A stretch of DNA of 18,261 nt from DASQPR01 sp035713725 (GTDB lineage: Bacteria > Actinomycetota > Actinomycetes > Mycobacteriales > Micromonosporaceae), in NCBI GenBank assembly GCA_035713725.1, contig DASTMZ010000010.1, positions 1 through 18,261 on the forward strand, given 5' to 3'. The position numbers and the translations under genes are program-made. Shown piece after piece: positions 1-5,383 of the stretch (the first letter of the stretch is position 1; each line of letters begins with the position of its first letter). Below the pieces are notes generated by a model. That model saw only the letters and a list, made by a program, of their open reading frames with translations, made no database searches and was not told the origin of the DNA.

Positions 1-84
1 TGGCGGCGGGATTTGAACCCGCGGAGGGCTTGCACCCTCACACGCTTTCGAGGCGTGCTCCTTAGGCCACTCGGACACGCCACC
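1..84 (-). tRNA. tRNA-Ser(CGA), 3' end cut by the window edge
   Basis: Read on the minus strand, the gene starts at 84 with the acceptor strand GGTGGCG. It has a D-arm, an anticodon loop CTCGAAA (anticodon CGA), a long variable arm typical of tRNA-Ser (GAGGGTGCAAGCCCTC), and a T-arm GCGGG-TTCAAAT-CCCGC. Only five bases of the 3' acceptor strand (CGCCA) lie inside the window, so the last two paired bases and the discriminator are missing. The identity is firm because anticodon and class II variable arm agree. Confidence 0.95.
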
Positions 85-90
85 GCCGAG

Positions 91-96
91 TAGGTT
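91..96 (+). promoter_or_regulatory. Possible -10 box for deoD
   Basis: TAGGTT fits the TAGNNT -10 form seen before other genes in this window. It would place a start near position 103, giving a leader of about 160 nt that contains the 18-bp direct repeats. The complementary strand reads TAACCT in the same place, 7 nt before the tRNA-Ser gene, so the two genes could share overlapping divergent promoters. No convincing -35 is visible on either strand, so this is weak. Confidence 0.25.
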
Positions 97-123
97 ACCC
101 GACTTGGCCGATCTGGTGCCGCC

Positions 124-172
124 GGGTATGCGGCCGCCCGCGGAGCCAAGGCCGGGGTATGCGGCCGCCCGC
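124..172. repeat. Two 18-bp direct repeats upstream of deoD
   Basis: The 18-mer GGGTATGCGGCCGCCCGC occurs exactly at 124-141 and again at 155-172, a spacing of 31 bp start to start (about three helical turns). Each copy contains the palindrome GCGGCCGC. The pair lies in the 177-bp gap between tRNA-Ser and deoD. Equal spacing on one DNA face would suit a regulator-binding pair, but a simple local duplication explains it equally well. Confidence 0.6.
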
Positions 173-261
173 CCGGGAAACGCCGCCCGCGCATCGGTGC
201 GGTCTCGCCGGCCGAGGAGGGCTGCCGACGGCGGATCTCGTCGCCTGGCAGGATCGTGGCC

Positions 262-981
262 ATGAGTACCCATATCGGCGCGCAGCCCGGCGAGATCGCG
301 CCACGAGTGCTGTTGCCGGGCGACCCGTTGCGGGCGAAGTGGATTGCCGACACGTTCCTGGACGGCGCCGAGTGCTATTCGACGGTCCGGAACATGTTCG
401 GCTTCACCGGTCGCTATCACGACGTCGAAGTCTCGATACAGGGCTCCGGCATGGGTATGCCGTCCGCGTCGATCTATGCGCACGAGCTGATGGCCGAATA
501 CGGCGTCACCACGTTGATCCGCGTCGGCAGCTGCGGAGCGATCACCGACGATCTGCAGCTTCGTGACGTCATCGCGGCGAGTGCCTCGTGCACCGACTCG
601 GCAATGAACCGCGTGCGCTTCGACGGCCTCATCGACTACGCACCGGTCGCCGACTTCGGTCTCCTCCGCTCCGCGGTGGACGCTGCCGAAGCGCACAGCA
701 TCCCGATGCGGGTGGGTTCGGTGCTCGCTGCCGACTCGTTCTACACCGATCGCCCGGATCTCTTCGACAAGCTCGCGCTGTATGGCGTCCTCGCCGTCGA
801 GATGGAGTCCGCCGCGCTCTACACGCTCGCCGCCCGGTTCCGCGCCCGGGCGCTGACCATTCTCACGGTCAGCGACCACATCCGGACCGGCGCCCACACC
901 ACGGCCGACGAACGACAGCAGACGTTCGCGCAGATGGTCCAGGTCGCGCTCGACACGGTGATCGCGCCACAGACGATTTAG
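262..981 (+). CDS. deoD: Purine nucleoside phosphorylase, DeoD type
   Basis: This enzyme reversibly cleaves purine (deoxy)nucleosides with phosphate to the free base and (deoxy)ribose-1-phosphate, a cytosolic purine-salvage step. The 239-residue protein matches the E. coli DeoD family in length and motifs: His4, GDPLRAK with Gly20 and Arg24 (phosphate site), Arg43 in VRNMFGF, RVGSCGA, VEMES (ribose-binding Met-Glu) and SDHIRTG with the catalytic Asp. The numbering of His4, Gly20, Arg24 and Arg43 equals that of the E. coli enzyme only if ATG 262 is used. AGGA at 250-253 lies 8 nt before this ATG; the in-frame GTG at 256 is too close to it. The gene converges on tadA with 28 bp between stops. 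Hexameric DeoD rather than trimeric PNP is inferred from these motifs. Confidence 0.96.
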   Translation: MSTHIGAQPGEIAPRVLLPGDPLRAKWIADTFLDGAECYSTVRNMFGFTGRYHDVEVSIQGSGMGMPSASIYAHELMAEYGVTTLIRVGSCGAITDDLQLRDVIAASASCTDSAMNRVRFDGLIDYAPVADFGLLRSAVDAAEAHSIPMRVGSVLAADSFYTDRPDLFDKLALYGVLAVEMESAALYTLAARFRARALTILTVSDHIRTGAHTTADERQQTFAQMVQVALDTVIAPQTI

Positions 982-1009
982 CTGGTGCGGCCACCACCGC
1001 TACGGCAAT

Positions 1010-1480
1010 TCAGCGGTACGGCCGGAAGAACGCCTGCATCATCGCGGCGCATTCGTCTTGCAAGACGCCGCCGTACACCTCGGGACGGTGGTTGAGGCGA
1101 CGGTCGCGCACCACGTCCCACAGCGACCCGACCGCGCCAGTCTTCGGTTCCCACGCGCCGAACACGAGCGTGCTGATCCGTGCGAGCACGAGCGCACCGG
1201 CGCACATCGTGCACGGTTCCAGCGTCACCACCAACGTGCAGCCGTCGAGTCGCCACGTGCCGACCACCGACGCGGCGAGCCGCATGGCGAGAACTTCCGC
1301 GTGTGCGGTCGGATCACCGGTACGTTCGCGGGCGTTGCGTGCGTGCGCGAGTTCGGTGCCATCCGGTGCGTACACCACTGCGCCGACCGGTACGTCCGCG
1401 ACGTCGCCGGCTGCCGGATCGGGCGGAGTGGCCACGTCGATGGCGCGCCGCATCCACGCCTCGTGTTCGGTCGGGCTCAC
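1010..1480 (-). CDS. tadA: tRNA adenosine-34 deaminase TadA
   Basis: TadA deaminates A34 of tRNA-Arg(ACG) to inosine, allowing one tRNA to read CGU, CGC and CGA. The protein is 156 residues. The zinc and catalytic residues of the cytidine-deaminase fold are visible as HAE (His60, Glu62) and PCTMC (Cys90, Cys93), close to E. coli TadA positions 57, 59, 87 and 90. The start is taken as GTG 1480, which overlaps the TGA of the upstream gene (GTGA, 4 bp), a translationally coupled arrangement; GAGGAG lies about 10 nt before it inside the upstream gene. A longer in-frame extension to 1573 is possible but would overlap heavily and lacks family resemblance. The cognate tRNA-Arg(ACG) is encoded at 14107-14179. 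Confidence 0.96.
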   Translation of the reverse strand: MSPTEHEAWMRRAIDVATPPDPAAGDVADVPVGAVVYAPDGTELAHARNARERTGDPTAHAEVLAMRLAASVVGTWRLDGCTLVVTLEPCTMCAGALVLARISTLVFGAWEPKTGAVGSLWDVVRDRRLNHRPEVYGGVLQDECAAMMQAFFRPYR

Positions 1481-2004
1481 ACCTCGCGAAGCTCCTCGAT
1501 CTCGTCCGCGCAGCCCATCATCGAGCACACCTCGGCGGTCACGTCGGCGGGCATCATGCCCTCGTGCGCGCACAACTCCAGCAGATGGTGCGCGGGCACG
1601 CCGAGGTCGGCCAGCAGGTCGGCATCACCGACCGGGTCGGCGTCGGACTCGATAGCGCCGCGCGGCTCGGGCTCCTCGTCGGACGACGGTTCGTCCTCGT
1701 CAGTGACGTCTTCGATCTCCAGCACTGGCTCCTCGATGTCGCCGAGTAGCAATGCCCCGAGCCGGCTCTCCTGGCCGAACACCTTGTCCGAACCGAACAC
1801 CCGTAGGTCCTCGCCCTCGTCGAGGCGGAGCACGACCAGGTACGCGTCGTCGGACTCGACGAACATGACGGAAACGTCGGCGTCATTGTCTACGTCGCGC
1901 AGTCGGTCGGCGACCTCTTCGATGTCGGCCGCGCCGGTGAGGTCAACCTCAGCCGCTGACCAGCCCTTCGGGCCACGAACCACCGCGGCGGCGAAATAGG
2001 ACAC
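1477..2004 (-). CDS. tRNA adenosine deaminase-associated protein
   Basis: This is the 175-residue partner gene that commonly sits directly upstream of tadA in actinobacteria; its biochemical role is not established. The N-terminal half is an alpha/beta domain (starting SYFAAAVVRGPKGW). The middle, about residues 88-125, is very acidic and low in complexity (EEPVLEIEDVTDEDEPSSDE). The C-terminal part contains LLELCAHEGMMPADV and ends CADEIEELREV. The start is GTG 2004, preceded by a purine run GGGGGAA a few bases upstream. Its TGA overlaps the tadA GTG, so the two are one transcript. An accessory role to TadA is inferred from gene context only. Confidence 0.9.
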   Translation of the reverse strand: MSYFAAAVVRGPKGWSAAEVDLTGAADIEEVADRLRDVDNDADVSVMFVESDDAYLVVLRLDEGEDLRVFGSDKVFGQESRLGALLLGDIEEPVLEIEDVTDEDEPSSDEEPEPRGAIESDADPVGDADLLADLGVPAHHLLELCAHEGMMPADVTAEVCSMMGCADEIEELREV

Positions 2005-2023
2005 GGTTCCCCCGGGTCGTACG

Positions 2024-2029
2024 ACTCTA
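2024..2029 (-). promoter_or_regulatory. Probable -10 box of the tadA-associated/tadA operon
   Basis: On the minus strand the sequence reads CATATTTAGAGTCGTAC, an AT-rich patch in GC-rich DNA. TAGAGT fits the TAGNNT form and lies 19 nt before GTG 2004, leaving a leader of about 12 nt that carries GGGGGAA as ribosome site. No -35 match to TTGAC is seen. Confidence 0.4.
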
Positions 2030-2099
2030 AATATGGGCGTCTTGCGGCTCCGCTACGCGGCGACGCTGTTACCGCCCGACGTTATCCAATTGGACGGCA

Positions 2100-2122
2100 C
2101 GTTGCCCCGCAACGCCAGCGTT
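2100..2122. repeat. Overlapping short inverted repeats
   Basis: CGTTGC-CCC-GCAACG (2100-2114) is a perfect 6-bp stem with a 3-nt loop. Its right arm also pairs with the following CGTTG (CAACG-CCAG-CGTTG, 2110-2122). The two hairpins exclude each other because they share the central arm. The site is upstream of the tadA operon and could be a protein-binding site or a small structured RNA element; the function is unknown. Confidence 0.4.
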
Positions 2123-2195
2123 GTGGCCGAAACGATCTCACACCCTGTGCGACAACTCTGCGGCGCGTGAACGCGCGTCAAACTCGAGCGGCGCG

Positions 2196-2363
2196 TCAGC
2201 TCGCTAGACGCCGCCGACTGTCGACGATTTCGCGGATGCGGATCATGCGTGCGCGCTGGGGCCGCAGACGAATGCGCTGCGCCGCGGCATCGGCTCGTTC
2301 GGCAAGAAGAAACATTCGACGGCGGCGGCGATCGGGGTCGAGCCGAGGCAGCGGAGTCGACAT
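2196..2363 (-). CDS. Possible small Arg-rich protein (55 aa), unrecognised
   Basis: The reading frame from ATG 2363 gives a 55-residue protein with 17 Arg, starting MSTPLPRLDPDRRRRR and ending VDSRRRLAS. It would be strongly basic and mostly helical. There is no Shine-Dalgarno and no TAGNNT box directly before the ATG. Third-position GC is moderately high, but lower than in neighbouring genes. It could be a genuine small basic protein or a chance frame in GC-rich DNA. I do not recognise a family. Confidence 0.25.
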   Translation of the reverse strand: MSTPLPRLDPDRRRRRMFLLAERADAAAQRIRLRPQRARMIRIREIVDSRRRLAS

Positions 2364-2461
2364 GTGAATGAGATTGGCGAATGTCTTCGCGCACGTCAAG
2401 AGCCATCTCGGCGTGCAATCGCATGATTACGACACGTGCTCATTTTGCGGTGCCCGCCGAC

Positions 2462-3013
2462 TTACCAAAGCGGCCAGTGGCCTCCGGCCCAGTGCGAAAT
2501 GATCACGCTGACCACGATCGCAAGACCCACGCCCGTCGACATCGCGGCTCCGGCCGCGACACCGCGGTCGCCCGATCGCGCCACCACCGCACAGGCCGCC
2601 CAAGCCGCCAGCGCCGCGCCGATCGACCACCAGCAGTAGCCGCGTACGCCATGGCCGATGAGCGCGAACAGCAGCATCCACACGGCACCCGCGCCGGCGC
2701 CGATCACCACCCCGCCCGGCCGGGCCGGCAGCGGCTCTCGGTAGATCGGTCGATGGGATCGGGGCGGGATGAGTCGCGGCGGGCGGCGCGCACCGGGCGG
2801 CATGGACGGCGGCGCCGACCCGTGCCACGGGGCACCCGAGGATGGGCTCCGCCACGGCGGCGCGGACGACGGACCTCGCCAGGGTGGCGCCGACGATGGA
2901 CCGTGCCAGGCCGGCGGGGTGGATGCGGCATGCCACGAGCCGTCCGGCGGCCGCGTCGCGCCATCACCGGCGTCCCGCGATGCGCCGGGCTCCGGCACCG
3001 GTACATCGATCAC
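2462..3013 (-). CDS. Pro/Trp-repeat protein with three C-terminal membrane helices
   Basis: This 183-residue protein has no family I recognise. Residues 1-35 are a polar N-terminus. Residues 36-71 hold four 9-residue repeats of the type WHGPSSAPP, each beginning with Trp. Residues 72-99 are Pro/Arg-rich. Three hydrophobic helices follow at about 101-120, 126-145 and 152-174, with a short tail GGHWPLW. The start is GTG 3013: GGGAGG (3022-3027) sits 8 nt before it, and TAGGCT just upstream would start the transcript at the ribosome site. Longer frames reaching ATG 3109 or 3148 lack such signals. The gene is divergent from tyrA. The layout resembles small actinobacterial membrane proteins with a disordered cytoplasmic Pro-rich tail; partner and role are unknown. 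Confidence 0.75.
   Translation of the reverse strand: MIDVPVPEPGASRDAGDGATRPPDGSWHAASTPPAWHGPSSAPPWRGPSSAPPWRSPSSGAPWHGSAPPSMPPGARRPPRLIPPRSHRPIYREPLPARPGGVVIGAGAGAVWMLLFALIGHGVRGYCWWSIGAALAAWAACAVVARSGDRGVAAGAAMSTGVGLAIVVSVIISHWAGGHWPLW
2801..2908. repeat. Four 27-bp tandem repeats encoding W-x-x-P-S-S-x-x-P units
   Basis: Trp codons recur exactly every 27 bp (CCA on the + strand at 2825, 2852, 2879 and 2906). The units encode WHGPSSAPP, WRGPSSAPP, WRSPSSGAP and WHGSAPPSM. The repeats are diverged, so they are an old expansion rather than a fresh slippage product. Confidence 0.8.
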
Positions 3014-3033
3014 ACCCGCCACCTCCCTCGCAA

Positions 3034-3039
3034 AGCCTA
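3034..3039 (-). promoter_or_regulatory. Probable -10 box of the Pro-rich membrane protein gene
   Basis: The minus strand reads TTAGGCTTTGCGAGGGAGG. TAGGCT lies about 20 nt before GTG 3013, which would start a short leader right at the GGGAGG ribosome site. The same hexamer precedes the EcsC-like gene. No clear -35 is visible. Confidence 0.4.
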
Positions 3040-3098
3040 ACCATCCGTGGCCCTCGCGCTGGTGCGAAGCCGCACCCGAGCCGACGATGCCGGGCACG

Positions 3099-3104
3099 TA
3101 GATT
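3099..3104 (+). promoter_or_regulatory. Possible -10 box for tyrA
   Basis: TAGATT matches the TAGNNT form and is identical to the box before the PHP gene. It would give tyrA a leader of about 80 nt. A TTGACA hexamer overlaps its right end (3103-3108) but has no good -10 at 16-18 bp, so the TAGATT reading is preferred. Evidence is weak. Confidence 0.3.
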
Positions 3105-3189
3105 GACATCGCCGCTCGGCGCGCGGGCCAATGGCCGGTGCCCGCCAACTCGCCGGTGGCGCGACGATTCGCGACGAGGAGGTCGGGCG

Positions 3190-4182
3190 ATGCGCATCGC
3201 GGTGGTCGGACTGGGACTGATCGGCGGCTCCATGCTGCGCGCGGTCGCGGCCGCCGGCCACGACACGCACGGCTACGACACCGACCCGGCCACCCGCGCG
3301 ATGGCGCGAACCGCCGCCGGCCAGGCCCGACCAGCCAACCGTTGGCATGTCTCGGCGTCCGCCTCGGAGGCGGCCGCGAACGCCGATCTCGTCGTGCTCG
3401 CGGTGCCCTGGCCGGCCGTTGCCGGAGTGGTCGACGAACTCGCCACCAGCGGCTTCAGCGGCTTGGTCACGGACGTCACGTCGGTCAAGGGTCCGGTGCG
3501 CGATGTCATCAACGACCGATGGCGCCGATCCGGCATGTCGCTCGCCGGCTACGTCGGCGGGCATCCGATGGCCGGCCGGGAGACCGCCGGCTTCGCGGCC
3601 GGCGACGCGAAGCTGTTCCGTGGTGCCGCATGGGCGCTGTGCCTGGAGCCGGACGAAACACACATCGATGATTGGTTGGATGTGGCGACGCTTGCGACGT
3701 CCCTCGGCGCCCGCGTCGTGCCCACCACAGCCGCCGAACATGATGCGGCGGTCGCGGCGATCTCCCACGTACCCCACTTGGTCGCCACCGCGTTGATGCG
3801 GATCGCGACCGACAACCCGCTGGCTCTGTCGCTCGGCGCCGGTTCCTTCCATGACGGGACCCGCGTTGCCGCGAGCCCGGCGGAGCTCAGTGCCGGGATG
3901 TGTGGCGGCAACGCGGCCGCCGTCACCGCATGCCTGGCCGCCCTCGCCGATGAGCTGGACACCGCCGCTGACGCGCTGCACAGCGGCGATCCGATCGCGG
4001 CGCTCCGCGCTTGGTTCGCGCCCGCGACCGCGGCTCGTCGTGGGTGGCCGCCGGCACCCAGCCTGCCTGCCGACCTTCCCGTGCAGCCGGACGTGCTTGC
4101 ACGGCTCGGACGGGCGGGCGGCTGGATCACTGGTGTGTCGAAGGATCGCCGTACGGTGACCGCGGTACGCCCGGCCGACTGA
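3190..4182 (+). CDS. tyrA: Prephenate dehydrogenase (tyrosine biosynthesis)
   Basis: The enzyme oxidatively decarboxylates prephenate to 4-hydroxyphenylpyruvate with NAD(P)+, the committed step towards tyrosine, in the cytosol. The 330-residue protein begins with a Rossmann fold carrying GLGLIGGS (Gly7, Gly9, Gly12). It has the family motifs DVTSVKGPV near residue 95 and GGHPMAGRE with His125, then a helical dimerisation domain containing AISHVPHL. No chorismate mutase or ACT domain is obvious, and the length fits the monofunctional class. The start is ATG 3190 with AGGAGG at 3177-3182, 7 nt away. Tyr-pathway genes sit near tadA in other actinobacteria, so this is probably conserved synteny. 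The PHP gene begins 26 bp downstream but appears to have its own promoter. Confidence 0.94.
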   Translation: MRIAVVGLGLIGGSMLRAVAAAGHDTHGYDTDPATRAMARTAAGQARPANRWHVSASASEAAANADLVVLAVPWPAVAGVVDELATSGFSGLVTDVTSVKGPVRDVINDRWRRSGMSLAGYVGGHPMAGRETAGFAAGDAKLFRGAAWALCLEPDETHIDDWLDVATLATSLGARVVPTTAAEHDAAVAAISHVPHLVATALMRIATDNPLALSLGAGSFHDGTRVAASPAELSAGMCGGNAAAVTACLAALADELDTAADALHSGDPIAALRAWFAPATAARRGWPPAPSLPADLPVQPDVLARLGRAGGWITGVSKDRRTVTAVRPAD

Positions 4183-4195
4183 ACGAGCGCACGCG

Positions 4196-4201
4196 TAGAT
4201 T
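4196..4201 (+). promoter_or_regulatory. -10 box for leaderless start of the PHP gene
   Basis: TAGATT ends 7 nt before ATG 4209 (TAGATTCGGCACC-ATG), and there is no Shine-Dalgarno. This spacing puts the transcription start at or next to the A of the ATG, the arrangement of a leaderless mRNA. It lies in the 26-bp gap after tyrA. Confidence 0.55.
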
Positions 4202-4208
4202 CGGCACC

Positions 4209-5279
4209 ATGTCAGCGACGAACGCGGCTCGCGACCCGGCAGCCGACCTGCGGCAGATCGCGTTTCTCCTGGAGCGCGCGAACGAGTCCACGTTCCGCGT
4301 GCGGTCGTTCCGCAGCGCCGCGAAGACCGTTGCCGGCCTGGATGTGTCCGAACTCGAGGCGCGGGCGAGCGCCGGTACGTTGGCCGAGTTGCCCGGCGTC
4401 GGCGACGTGACGGCGCGCTGCATCTCCGAGTCCCTCGCCGGCCAGGTGCCGGACTACCTACACCGGCTGCAGGCCGCCGAGGGCAGCGAAGTCGGCGAGG
4501 CGGCACAGGCGTTGCGTGACGCGCTGCGTGGCGACTGTCACCTGCACTCCGACTGGTCGGACGGCGGCTCACCGATCGAGGAGATGGCGCTCGCCGCCGT
4601 ACAACTCGGGCACGAGTACATGGTGCTGACCGACCACTCGCCTCGGCTGACCGTGGCACGCGGGCTGACCGGTGCGCGACTGCGCCAGCAACTGTCGCTG
4701 GTGGACGACATCAACGCCCAGCTGCCCGACGGGTTCCGGATCCTGACCGGGATCGAGGTGGACATCAACGCGGACGGCTCACTGGACCAGGAGGACGAGT
4801 TGCTCGCGCGGCTCGATGTGGTGGTCGGCTCGGTGCACAGCGGGCTGCGCGACGACGCCGATGTCATGACGCGTCGCATGCTGAGGGCGATCACGAACCC
4901 GCATCTCGACATCCTCGGGCACTGTACGGGTCGCAAGGTCGCCGCGGCCGGCGAGGGCGACAAGGGGCACCGAGCCGGCCGTACCCGTCCGGAGAGCCAA
5001 TTCGACGCGGCCGCGGTGTTCGCCGCCTGTGTCGAGCATGACAAGGCGGTCGAGATCAACTCCCGGCCGGATCGGCTCGACCCACCGAAGCGCCTGCTCA
5101 GCCAGGCGTTGGACGCGGGTTGCCGCTTCGCGCTGGACACCGACGCACATGCGCCCGGCCAACTCGACTGGCTGGACAACGGTTGCACGCGTGCCGCGAT
5201 ATGCGGCGTACCGGCGGATCGGATCGTCAACACCTGGTCCGCGGACGACCTCGTCGCCTGGGCGCGAACGCACGGCTAA
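4209..5279 (+). CDS. Helix-hairpin-helix plus PHP-domain phosphoesterase
   Basis: The 356-residue protein has two parts. Residues 9-90 resemble the N-terminal 8-kDa helix-hairpin-helix domain of X-family DNA polymerases (FRVRSFRSAAKTVAGL, then LPGVGDVTARCI). Residues 108-356 form a PHP domain with its metal-binding series: DCHLHSDWSDG (His111, His113), LTDHS, GIEVDI, GSVHSG, LGHCTGR, EINSRPDRLD and LDTDAH. The PHP domain is a trinuclear-metal phosphoesterase fold. PolX enzymes of other bacteria carry HHH, polymerase palm and PHP in one chain; here the palm is absent, so this is not a polymerase. A DNA-linked phosphoesterase or nuclease role is inferred from the HHH domain. Histidinol phosphatase is an alternative from the PHP domain alone but less likely. 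Confidence 0.88.
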   Translation: MSATNAARDPAADLRQIAFLLERANESTFRVRSFRSAAKTVAGLDVSELEARASAGTLAELPGVGDVTARCISESLAGQVPDYLHRLQAAEGSEVGEAAQALRDALRGDCHLHSDWSDGGSPIEEMALAAVQLGHEYMVLTDHSPRLTVARGLTGARLRQQLSLVDDINAQLPDGFRILTGIEVDINADGSLDQEDELLARLDVVVGSVHSGLRDDADVMTRRMLRAITNPHLDILGHCTGRKVAAAGEGDKGHRAGRTRPESQFDAAAVFAACVEHDKAVEINSRPDRLDPPKRLLSQALDAGCRFALDTDAHAPGQLDWLDNGCTRAAICGVPADRIVNTWSADDLVAWARTHG

Positions 5280-5369
5280 GCACGGCCGCGCTCGAAGGTG
5301 CGACCGAACACCCTCGCCGCGCCCTCGCACTCGGTGCCGGGGGCTGGTCCGATCGCCGTCCCGGTCACG

Positions 5370-5375
5370 TAGGGT
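5370..5375 (+). promoter_or_regulatory. -10 box for leaderless start of the DUF885 gene
   Basis: TAGGGT is followed by CGTACCTC (8 nt) and then GTG 5384, with no Shine-Dalgarno in between. Transcription would begin at the start codon. The core TAGGGTCGTAC resembles TAGAGTCGTAC before the tadA-associated gene. Confidence 0.5.
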
Positions 5376-5383
5376 CGTACCTC

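Larger units (their letters stand above)
2005..2461. other. 457-bp interval with no firm gene; promoter region and small inverted repeats
   Basis: This stretch separates the tadA operon start from the end of the Pro-rich protein gene. It contains an AT-rich promoter-like patch at 2024-2035, a palindrome TCCAATTGGA at 2085-2094, and a set of competing short hairpins at 2100-2122. It also holds one weak, Arg-rich small reading frame (2196-2363, minus), listed separately. The remaining reading frames have poor third-position bias and no recognisable motif. Confidence 0.5.

Noticed and set aside
983..996. Short inverted repeat TGGTG-CGGC-CACCA between deoD and tadA as a bidirectional terminator
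   Set aside because: The stem is only 5 bp with no U-tract on either strand; such repeats are common by chance in GC-rich DNA.
588..1655. Long + strand frame overlapping deoD and tadA
   Set aside because: It is a frame shadow of deoD and of antisense tadA: Arg/Pro/Ser-rich composition with no motif, while the overlapped genes have clear catalytic residues.
3103..3108. Perfect TTGACA -35 upstream of tyrA
   Set aside because: No acceptable -10 occurs 16-19 bp downstream (GGCCAA/GCCAAT region); probably chance.
3037..4659. 540-codon minus-strand frame opposite tyrA and the PHP gene
   Set aside because: It is antisense to two genes with unmistakable family motifs, and its product is Arg/Gly/Pro-rich low complexity, typical of an antisense frame in high-GC DNA.
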